Assembly: GCA_905215045.1 (NCBI GenBank)
Contig: CAJMOO010000012.1
Location: forward strand, 1-30,029
Origin: an uncultured bacterium
GTDB lineage: Bacteria; Bacillota_A; Clostridia; Lachnospirales; Lachnospiraceae
Reading direction: 5' to 3'
Length of the DNA: 30,029 bases
Under the pieces are notes generated by a model. That model did no database searches, was not told the DNA's origin, and worked only from the letters and a program-made list of their open reading frames with translations. This document shows, one piece after another, positions 23,725 through 30,029 of the stretch. Every line of letters starts with the position of its first letter. Within the stretch, counting starts at the first letter, position 1. The position numbers were made by a program, and so were the translations under genes.

Positions 23725-23858
23725 GTTGTATGAAATAGAAAGAAGATCAGAACAAATATTTATAATATATCGGTGGCAACACGCACTTAAAATATGCTGA
23801 TCGTTGCCACCGATATATTATAAATATTTGTTCTGATCTTCTTTCTATTTCATACAAC
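23725..23858. repeat. Perfect 56-bp inverted repeat with 22-bp spacer
   Basis: The left arm 23725-23780 (starting GTTGTATGAAATAG) and right arm 23803-23858 are exact reverse complements, checked base by base, with spacer 23781-23802. The arms are AT-rich in the middle with a GC-richer base near the loop (CGGTGGCAAC). No T run follows, so it is not a normal terminator. A miniature mobile element or a cruciform-forming palindrome are possibilities. Confidence 0.9.
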
Positions 23859-24166
23859 GGAAGACTATTCAAACCACTACGGAGTGTGCATGTTAAACAG
23901 TATTGGATGATAATTTTTGTATCCGTTAACGGAAGATCAAAGGAACTTACAATCACCGATTTGACGAGAAGTTTGACATATATTTAAATCTTAATTATAT
24001 CCAATACCATCCAACATACACACCAACTCAAATTTTCCAATCTTGTAGTTTCCTACACTATAACCTTCAGGTATATGAGCAAAATTTCACCGCTGTGCTT
24101 TCGGTTGCTTATTTATTTTTTCCATATACGGAAAGACTTCAGTTGGCCAACACTACAATTAAAATT
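23859..24166. other. Gene-free AT-rich stretch before gldA
   Basis: No open frame with a ribosome binding site is visible on either strand. It contains the palindrome CCGTTAACGG (23923-23932) and three related short words, GGAAGACT near 23859, GGAAGATC near 23931 and GGAAAGACT near 24130. It may be the eroded remains of an element that carried the inverted repeat, but I do not recognise any transposase sequence. Confidence 0.4.
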
Positions 24167-24197
24167 TTGAGCAATTCCACTAAAATAATGTTATAAT
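24167..24197 (+). promoter_or_regulatory. Promoter for the glycerol-dehydrogenase-family gene
   Basis: TATAAT (24192-24197) with a TGn extended -10, and TTGAGC (24167-24172) at a long 19-bp spacing. Confidence 0.5.
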
Positions 24198-24241
24198 AAT
24201 AACAAACACCAAATCAAATTAACCAAGAAAGGAGCAAAATC

Positions 24242-25330
24242 ATGGCAGCAATCATCGGAAGTCCAACACGCTACATTCAAGGAAAAGGGGAAATGAAAAA
24301 CCTATGTTCCTACGCAGACAAGTTCGGAAAGAATCTATTCATTTTAACAAGTGCATCTGGAAGGAAGCGAGTAGAACCAGCGATCAACGAAGGGAACAAA
24401 GACAGTAATCTGACATACGATGTATTTAATGGAGAATGTTGTATGACAGAGATCAACCGTATTATAAAGATCGTAGAAGAAACAGGAAGTGATGTGATCA
24501 TCGGAATCGGTGGAGGAAAGATTCATGACACATCAAAAGCTGTTGCATACTATACAAAGAAACCAGTCATTATTGTACCAACCATTGCATCCACAGACGC
24601 ACCATGCAGTGCATTATCTGTGATCTATACAGATGAAGGTGTATTTGAGAAATATTTGTTCTTGCCATCAAGCCCGGATATGGTTATGGTAGATACAGAT
24701 ATCGTTTCAAAAGCACCAGTAAGATTGTTGATCTCAGGTATGGGAGATGCCCTGGCAACTTATTTTGAGGCAAGAGCATGTAAAAGATCCGATGCAAGTA
24801 ATTGTGTTGGCGGAAGATGTACATTGGCGGCAATGAATCTTGCACAGTTATGTTTTGATACATTAATGGAGAACGGAGTACAGGCGATGACAGCGGCAAG
24901 AGAAGGAATCTGTACAAAAGCCGTAGAAAATGTAATTGAAGCAAATACTTACTTATCAGGAATCGGATTTGAAAGTGGAGGATTAGCTGGGGCTCATGCA
25001 ATTCATAATGGATTTACAGCGATTCCAGAGACGCATAAGATGTATCACGGAGAGAAGGTTGCATTCGGAACACTGGTTCAGCTGGTATTAGAAGATGCTG
25101 GAGAAGATGAGATTATGGAAGTGATTGATTTCTGCAGTGAAGTCGGACTTCCTGTGACATTAAAAGCATTGGGAATCGAAGAAATAAAACCAGAACAGAT
25201 TATGGAAGTTGCGAAATTAGCGTGCGCACCGGATGATACGATGGGGAATATGCCATTTGAGGTGACGCCAGAAGATCTGTATGCTGCGATTATGGGTGCG
25301 GATGCACTTGGAAGATATTATACGGAATAA
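24242..25330 (+). CDS. gldA: Glycerol-dehydrogenase-family (GldA) NAD-dependent alcohol dehydrogenase
   Basis: GldA is a Zn-dependent group III alcohol dehydrogenase that interconverts glycerol and dihydroxyacetone and accepts hydroxyacetone and glycolaldehyde. The 362-residue product has the NAD loop GIGGGKIHDTSKAVA (88-102), the TIASTDAPCSALSVIY segment and metal ligands D169 (GMGDALATYFEA), H252 (GAHAIHNG) and H269 (YHGEKVAFG). GGAG lies upstream of the ATG. It has its own promoter and stands 631 bp from the aldolase-TIM operon. Its placement suggests, without proof, that it reduces a carbonyl fragment released by the aldolase and so recycles NADH. Members with other diol substrates cannot be excluded. 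Confidence 0.9.
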   Translation: MAAIIGSPTRYIQGKGEMKNLCSYADKFGKNLFILTSASGRKRVEPAINEGNKDSNLTYDVFNGECCMTEINRIIKIVEETGSDVIIGIGGGKIHDTSKAVAYYTKKPVIIVPTIASTDAPCSALSVIYTDEGVFEKYLFLPSSPDMVMVDTDIVSKAPVRLLISGMGDALATYFEARACKRSDASNCVGGRCTLAAMNLAQLCFDTLMENGVQAMTAAREGICTKAVENVIEANTYLSGIGFESGGLAGAHAIHNGFTAIPETHKMYHGEKVAFGTLVQLVLEDAGEDEIMEVIDFCSEVGLPVTLKALGIEEIKPEQIMEVAKLACAPDDTMGNMPFEVTPEDLYAAIMGADALGRYYTE

Positions 25331-25360
25331 TAGTTAGAAAGATAAGAGCCTTGATAAATA

Positions 25361-25415
25361 AAAAGATACGATAGAATTTGAAAAGAAAGGGAATTTAAAT
25401 TCTATCGTATCTTTT
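25361..25415. terminator. Bidirectional terminator between gldA and glmS
   Basis: AAAAGATACGATAGAATTT (25361-25379) pairs perfectly over 19 bp with AAATTCTATCGTATCTTTT (25397-25415). The plus tail is TTTTATTATT and the minus tail is U-rich. Confidence 0.85.
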
Positions 25416-25475
25416 ATTATTATATGAGTTTCTTTGTTCTGTAGATTTAGTTTTTTGTATGTTTTACAACGTCCA

Positions 25476-25581
25476 CTCAACTAAGTTCGTCTGCCGCCTA
25501 CGGCTCGGACTCACTAAGGTTCGGGACGGGCTTTCTCACTAAATTCGTACTGCGCCGGTGGCTTGCACTCATTAAGTGTTC
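25476..25581. repeat. GC-rich cluster of four imperfect CTCAYTAAGTTCG repeats downstream of glmS
   Basis: Four related words occur at 25476 (CTCAACTAAGTTCG), 25510 (CTCACTAAGGTTCG), 25535 (CTCACTAAATTCG) and 25568 (CTCATTAAGTGTTC), spaced 34, 25 and 33 bp. Between them are GC-rich spacers including CCGCCTACGGC. The base composition differs sharply from the AT-rich surroundings. It lies in the 3' untranslated region of glmS, within 10 bp of the stop codon. Confidence 0.6.
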
Positions 25582-25586
25582 AATGC

Positions 25587-27407
25587 CTATTCAACAGTTA
25601 CAGACTTAGCCAGGTTTCTTGGCTGGTCAGCATCATATCCTCTAAACAGTGTTACATGATAAGCAAGTAACTGTAAAGCAACAGTAGAAGGGAATGTTGC
25701 GAACAGGTCGTCTGTAGCTGGAACCTGAATTAAATCATCATAGATTCCTTCGTAGTTTGTCATATCTTTATCTGTTACGACGATTACATGAGCTCCACGT
25801 GCTTTTACTTCTTCAACGTTTGCCATTAATTTAGGAAGTACGCTTTCCTGTGTAGCGATCGCGATAACAGGGACACCTTCTGTGATCAGAGAGATTGTTC
25901 CATGTTTTAATTCTCCAGCACAGTAAGCTTCAGCGTTTACATAAGAGATTTCTTTTAATTTTAAGCAAGCTTCACAAGCAATACCGTAATCTAAACCTCT
26001 TCCAAGATAGAAAGCTGAGAAAGTATCTTTGATTTTTTCTGCGATTCCTTTGATGTAATCGTCCATCTTTAAGACTTCTTCCACAGTTCCGATTGCCTGC
26101 TCAAATTTCTCACAGAAATCTTTCATCTGTTCATCTGTCATTAAGTTGTTAACTTCAGCAAGTTTTAATGCGATCAGATACATACCAGAGCACTGTACAG
26201 AGAAAGCTTTTGTGCTTGCAACAGCGATTTCAGGACCTGCATGAGTATATAATACATAATCACTTTCACGAGCAATACTTGATCCCTTAACGTTAACGAT
26301 AGAGATTGTTTTAGCTCCACGCTCATTTGCAAGACGAAGTGCTGCAAGAGAGTCAGCTGTTTCTCCAGACTGTGTGATAACAACAACTAATGTATGTTCA
26401 TCTAAAATCGGATTCATGTAACGGAATTCAGAAGCTAATTCAACAGTAACTGGAATACGGATCATGGCTTCGATCAGATGTCTTCCGATCAGTCCTGCAT
26501 GCCATGCAGTACCGCAGGCTGTTACGATCACACGGTTAACGCCTTTAAAGATATCATCAGAGATGTTATCTGCAGAAAAATCTGCACGGTTGTTGTGGAT
26601 ACGAGGCATGATCGTGTTATGAAGAGCTTCTGGCTGATCATAGATTTCTTTCTGCATGAAGAAGTCATATCCACCTTTCTGAGCTGCTGTTGTATCCCAG
26701 TCAACGTGAAGCATCTTAGGTTCTACAACGTCACCGTTCATTGTATATAATGTAATGCTGTCACCTTTCATGACAACGATGTGTTCTTCAGGTACTACAA
26801 AGTAGTCTTTTGTATATTTTAATAATGCAACCATATCAGAAGCGATAAAAGATCCGTCTTCTGTATGAGAAGCTACTAAAGGACTTGCATTTCTCATGCA
26901 GTAGATCTCTCCTGGATGATCCTTAAACATTACACAGAAACCATAAGCTCCTTCTAAAACTTTGTCAGCTTCTTTTAATGCTGCAAATGGATCTCCATCA
27001 TATAAAGAGTCGATCAACATTGCTGCAACTTCTGTATCTGTTTCAGAAATGGCTGTGTATCCTTTTGTTTTTAAAGAAGCAGCTAATTCTTTGTAGTTTT
27101 CAATGATTCCGTTATGGATCAATGTTACATTTCCAGATACATGAGGATGAGCGTTCACTTCTGTAACTCCACCATGTGTTGCCCAGCGTGTATGTCCGAT
27201 TCCGCATGTTCCTTCTAAGTCAGTAGTAGCAGCTACTTTTTCACGAAGTGTAGCAACCTTACCAGTAGTTTTTACGATTCTTGTTTCAGATCCGTTGTTT
27301 ACTGCGATTCCGGCACTGTCATATCCACGGTATTCAAGCTGCTGTAAACCGTCAACTAAAATTCCAGGTGCCTGTAAGTTTCCAGTAAATCCAATAATTC
27401 CACACAT
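25587..27407 (-). CDS. glmS: Glutamine:fructose-6-phosphate aminotransferase GlmS
   Basis: GlmS makes glucosamine 6-phosphate from fructose 6-phosphate and glutamine, the entry to cell-wall amino sugars. The 606-residue product begins MCGIIGF, where Cys2 is the N-terminal nucleophile of the glutaminase domain (1 to about 240). Two SIS domains (about 285-420 and 455-590) follow, with SQSGETADSLAALR and the terminal LAKSVTVE. The start at 27407 is required by the catalytic Cys2 and by AAGGAG nine bases before it; a longer open frame to 27551 is leader sequence. The mRNA leader carries a glmS ribozyme, so expression falls when glucosamine 6-phosphate accumulates. Confidence 0.98.
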   Translation of the reverse strand: MCGIIGFTGNLQAPGILVDGLQQLEYRGYDSAGIAVNNGSETRIVKTTGKVATLREKVAATTDLEGTCGIGHTRWATHGGVTEVNAHPHVSGNVTLIHNGIIENYKELAASLKTKGYTAISETDTEVAAMLIDSLYDGDPFAALKEADKVLEGAYGFCVMFKDHPGEIYCMRNASPLVASHTEDGSFIASDMVALLKYTKDYFVVPEEHIVVMKGDSITLYTMNGDVVEPKMLHVDWDTTAAQKGGYDFFMQKEIYDQPEALHNTIMPRIHNNRADFSADNISDDIFKGVNRVIVTACGTAWHAGLIGRHLIEAMIRIPVTVELASEFRYMNPILDEHTLVVVITQSGETADSLAALRLANERGAKTISIVNVKGSSIARESDYVLYTHAGPEIAVASTKAFSVQCSGMYLIALKLAEVNNLMTDEQMKDFCEKFEQAIGTVEEVLKMDDYIKGIAEKIKDTFSAFYLGRGLDYGIACEACLKLKEISYVNAEAYCAGELKHGTISLITEGVPVIAIATQESVLPKLMANVEEVKARGAHVIVVTDKDMTNYEGIYDDLIQVPATDDLFATFPSTVALQLLAYHVTLFRGYDADQPRNLAKSVTVE

Positions 27408-27544
27408 AATATAAATCTCCTTAAATTTGCGCAAAGAAATAAGAGGAAGCATAAATGTGTAAAAAACTTCCAAATAAATCTTTGATATTCTTTTTTTTCT
27501 AACATCATATGCGGTTTTGTCCGGATTATACTGCCTCTGTTTCA

Positions 27545-27700
27545 TGATCACTCATGGTTTTACTCAGTATATCACGTAGTCCGGAGCTGCGGGAAAGCAT
27601 CCGCCGAATATTTCGATCACTTTCCTCCTCGTTAACCTTCCTATCAGACAAGATCATGTCTGTTTCCGTATCAGAAAGGTGCATGGCGCTTCGATATGTT
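27545..27700 (-). ncRNA. glmS self-cleaving ribozyme/riboswitch
   Basis: Read on the minus strand the leader contains the glmS ribozyme core in order: GAAGCGCC at 27692-27685 (cleavage expected between A27690 and G27689), GGTTAACGAGGAGGAAAG, GATCGAAATATTCGGCGG and ATGCTTTCCCGC. The TTCGGCGGATG and ACGAGG words are family hallmarks. Glucosamine 6-phosphate acts as cofactor for cleavage, after which the transcript is degraded. The outer limits are approximate. It lies about 280 bases before the glmS start; the intervening RNA is AT-rich. Confidence 0.93.
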
Positions 27701-27727
27701 TAAAAACTCCTTTCATTTTATTTGAAG

Positions 27728-27755
27728 AAAATACTCAAAACCCAAAGCTTTTCAA
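27728..27755 (-). promoter_or_regulatory. Candidate glmS promoter
   Basis: Minus strand TTGAAA (27755-27750), 16-bp spacer, TATTTT (27733-27728), about 40 bases ahead of the ribozyme cleavage site. Confidence 0.45.
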
Positions 27756-27894
27756 CGTTAGTGATTCTAACACGGAAATAAAATGAAGTCAAATAAGAAT
27801 CGTATATTTAATAAAATGTTAATAAGTTACGGAAGAAAAAGTCATATTTTAATAAAGTTTTAAGAAGTTAAAACTAGATACTTTAGAACATGAA

Positions 27895-27903
27895 TGGTAT
27901 AAT
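27895..27903 (+). promoter_or_regulatory. Extended -10 promoter of the LtaS-family gene
   Basis: TGGTATAAT (27895-27903): a TGn extended -10 with perfect TATAAT and no clear -35, 35 bp before the start codon. Confidence 0.5.
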
Positions 27904-27937
27904 ACTATGACAGCAAAAGAAGATAAAGGAGAAAAGA

Positions 27938-29944
27938 ATGAAAACTTTTTTTAAGAATATAGGGAAAGTGATCGTGGAAAAACTTCGCAGACATCCGGTC
28001 ATATGTAATCTTGTATTATCGGCTGTTCTGGCATTTTTACTGGAAGTTTTGGGTCGTCAGACATTTGATCTAAGTGCGGTTGGGTTTGTGAATGAACGGA
28101 CCAAGATGTTCCTTTACAGCATTTTTATTATATTTTTGACATATTCTGTGACATTGATCACTAAGAGACGACTTTTTACCTATATTATAGTGACATTGTT
28201 ATGGAGTGTTGTTGGGATTGTGAATTTTATGATGCTAAGTTCACGAAATACGCCATTTACTTATGTTGATATTACATTGATGAAATCTGTGCTTCCGGTT
28301 ATGAATAATTATTTTACTCCTCTGGAGATCGGGGCGATCGGAGCATTAATTTTGATCGCACTGGTGTTGCTTGTTGTAGCATATATGTATCTTCCAATGG
28401 AAGAACAGTTAAATCGTAAGATTGGATTTGTGAAAGTGGCAGTGATCGCAGCAGCATTTGCGGGTGTGACATCTTATGGATTTAAGAGCGGTATGCTCAT
28501 CGATGAGATCCATAACATCAGAATCGCGTTCAGTGATTATGGAACAGCATATTGTTTTAGTATTACAGCACTGAAGAATGGAATTGACAAGCCATCCAAT
28601 TATTCAGATAAGAAGATCGAACAGATTGAGAACCGCACGAAGAAGAGTGTTGCCAAGATAAAGAACCAGAAAGTGATAAAGCCGAACATTATTTTTGTAC
28701 AGCTGGAATCACATTTTGATGTGACACAGGTCAAAGGATTGAAGTTTAATAAAGATCCATTAGAGAATTTTCATAAATATATGAAACAATATTCATCAGG
28801 ACATCTTTCCATGCCTTCCTATGGGGCAGGTACAGCCAATTCAGAGTTTGAGCTGATCACAGGAATGAATCTGGATCATTTTGGGGCTGCAGAGTATCCG
28901 TATAAGACAGTGCTTCAGAATACAACAACAGAGAGTATGGCAACAGTGCTGAAACAGTATGGATATAAAGCGCATGCGATTCATGATAACAGTGCAGCGT
29001 TTTATGACAGGGATCTGGTATTTTCACAGCTTGGATTTGATACATTTACAACGAAAGAAAGCATGAACATCAAGAAGTGGACGGAGAATGGATGGGCAAA
29101 AGATGAGATTCTTACCGGTTGTATTATGGACAGTCTGAATTCCACAAAAGGCCAGGATTACGTTTATTGTATTTCTGTGCAGGGACACGGAGATTATCCG
29201 ACAACACAGATCATAGAGAATCCGGAGATCACAGTAGAAGGAATCGAAGATGAGGCCCTGAGGAATAAATATACCTATTATGTGAATCAGGTATATCAGA
29301 TGGATCAGTTCGTTGGAAGACTTGTGAAGGCGCTGGAGAAACGCGGAGAACCAACGATCCTGTGTATGTATGGAGACCATTTGCCAAGTCTTGAGATTGA
29401 AGATGAAGATCTGACATATGGTAATAAGTATCAGACAAGTTATTTTATGTGGGACAACATTGGATTAAAGAAACATGACGGAACGATCGAGGCGTATGAT
29501 CTTGGTTCAGAAGTTCTTAATAAGTGCAATATTCATACAGGAATCATGAATAGTTTCCATCAGACAAGAAAGGGAACAAAGAATTACCAGAAAGATATGA
29601 AAAATCTGCAGTATGATATGCTTTATGGAAAGCAGTATGTATGGAATCAGCAGAATCCATACAAGGCGACAGATCTTAAGTTTGGAATCCGGCCGCTGAC
29701 TGTTACGAAAGCATATGAAACGGATGACAGCATCTTTATCGTAGGAGATAACTTTACGAACTTCTGTCAGGTTTACGTTGGCGATGTGAAGATCAATACA
29801 ACGTATCACAATGAACATCTGCTGGAAGTTTCGAAGAAGGATCTTAAGAACGGGGACGCATTCAAAGTAAGCATCGTAAGTAAGGCACCGAGGGTGTTAA
29901 GCAGCTCAAATGAGTATGTTTATAAAGAAAAAAGTGAAAAATAA
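27938..29944 (+). CDS. LtaS-family (sulfatase-fold) membrane phosphoglycerol transferase
   Basis: LtaS-type enzymes polymerise or transfer glycerol phosphate from phosphatidylglycerol on the outer face of the membrane. The 668-residue product has about five N-terminal membrane helices (to about residue 185), a linker, and an extracellular sulfatase domain from about 248. Its metal and nucleophile residues match LtaS: E257 (QLESH), T299 (GTANSEFE), D480-H481 (YGDHLPS), plus H417 in QGHGDYP. Residues about 590-660 form an added beta-rich segment (RPLTVTKAYETDDSIFIVGD...) that resembles an IPT/TIG fold. GGAG precedes the ATG. It could make lipoteichoic acid or modify another polymer; exact acceptor unknown. 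Confidence 0.88.
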   Translation: MKTFFKNIGKVIVEKLRRHPVICNLVLSAVLAFLLEVLGRQTFDLSAVGFVNERTKMFLYSIFIIFLTYSVTLITKRRLFTYIIVTLLWSVVGIVNFMMLSSRNTPFTYVDITLMKSVLPVMNNYFTPLEIGAIGALILIALVLLVVAYMYLPMEEQLNRKIGFVKVAVIAAAFAGVTSYGFKSGMLIDEIHNIRIAFSDYGTAYCFSITALKNGIDKPSNYSDKKIEQIENRTKKSVAKIKNQKVIKPNIIFVQLESHFDVTQVKGLKFNKDPLENFHKYMKQYSSGHLSMPSYGAGTANSEFELITGMNLDHFGAAEYPYKTVLQNTTTESMATVLKQYGYKAHAIHDNSAAFYDRDLVFSQLGFDTFTTKESMNIKKWTENGWAKDEILTGCIMDSLNSTKGQDYVYCISVQGHGDYPTTQIIENPEITVEGIEDEALRNKYTYYVNQVYQMDQFVGRLVKALEKRGEPTILCMYGDHLPSLEIEDEDLTYGNKYQTSYFMWDNIGLKKHDGTIEAYDLGSEVLNKCNIHTGIMNSFHQTRKGTKNYQKDMKNLQYDMLYGKQYVWNQQNPYKATDLKFGIRPLTVTKAYETDDSIFIVGDNFTNFCQVYVGDVKINTTYHNEHLLEVSKKDLKNGDAFKVSIVSKAPRVLSSSNEYVYKEKSEK

Positions 29945-29955
29945 CGCAAAGATGC

Positions 29956-29985
29956 TTGTATAAGGCGCAAATCATATGCTATAAT
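29956..29985 (+). promoter_or_regulatory. Promoter for a gene beyond the right edge
   Basis: TTGTAT (29956-29961), 18-bp spacer, TATAAT (29980-29985) with a TGC extended -10. No start codon with a ribosome site is seen before the window ends. Confidence 0.6.
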
Positions 29986-30029
29986 AGGTGAATGTTTGTG
30001 AAATTACAAAAAAGATAATAATTTTTAGG

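Noticed and set aside
23725..23858. Invertible promoter (phase switch)
   Set aside because: Only 22 bp lie between the arms and no promoter or recombinase gene is present, so inversion would change nothing obvious.
23747..23956. 69-codon reverse frame across the inverted repeat
   Set aside because: No ribosome site and no recognisable domain; it is largely made of the palindrome arm.
25476..25581. CRISPR array
   Set aside because: The repeats are short, imperfect and unevenly spaced, and there are no cas genes.
27408..27551. Longer GlmS N-terminus
   Set aside because: GlmS needs Cys at position 2 after MCGIIG; the extension is leader RNA.

Overview
The window reads as chromosome from a low-GC Gram-positive anaerobe of the Clostridia, most like a Lachnospiraceae gut commensal of the Anaerostipes type. 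The reasons are strong AGGAGG-type ribosome binding sites, sigma-A promoters, an FeFe-hydrogenase maturase, a glmS ribozyme, and a Clostridia-style ftsQ-ftsZ pair. The genus is an inference from general character, since no rRNA gene is present.

Layout. Positions 1-8670 are mostly housekeeping: the end of ftsQ, ftsZ, hydE (reverse strand), the ribosomal GTPase bipA, a two-OB-fold SSB-like protein, a corrinoid adenosyltransferase, dapA, dapB and a HAD phosphatase. Positions 8744-10042 (reverse) hold a tandem CmpB-type membrane protein, and divergent from it is a SorC-family regulator (10318-11286).

Positions 11437-25330 are the accessory heart of the window, a carbohydrate (probably polyol) uptake and breakdown region. 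It has two more SorC-family regulators (both reverse), two complete glucitol-family PTS permeases (IIC, IIBC, IIA), a gutM homologue, and two copies of a 439-residue oxidoreductase with a C-terminal SAF domain. That oxidoreductase belongs to the COG4091 / DXR-like (DRL) family, and the copies are identical over 1254 bp. Next come a class II ketose-phosphate aldolase, a YjbQ-family protein, an archaeal-type triosephosphate isomerase and a glycerol-dehydrogenase-family enzyme. A shared 13-bp operator (consensus near GMACAWATGTAAM) sits in at least six places in the promoters, so the region looks like one regulon. A reasonable reading is that the PTS imports and phosphorylates a polyol, the DRL-like enzyme oxidises and perhaps rearranges it, the aldolase splits the product, and the isomerase and the GldA-type enzyme deal with the fragments. 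The substrate is not known from sequence. A branched polyol is an attractive guess because characterised DRL proteins catalyse an isomerising redox reaction on 2-C-methylerythritol phosphate.

Positions 25587-27720 (reverse) are glmS with its self-cleaving glmS ribozyme leader. Positions 27938-29944 encode an LtaS-family sulfatase-fold membrane enzyme with an added C-terminal beta domain. The right edge carries a promoter for a gene beyond the window.

Intergenic structures worth attention are a perfect 56-bp inverted repeat (23725-23858), a conserved hairpin-capable leader before both PTS IIC genes, a U-less 15-bp hairpin inside the DRL-aldolase operon, and a GC-rich repeat cluster downstream of glmS.
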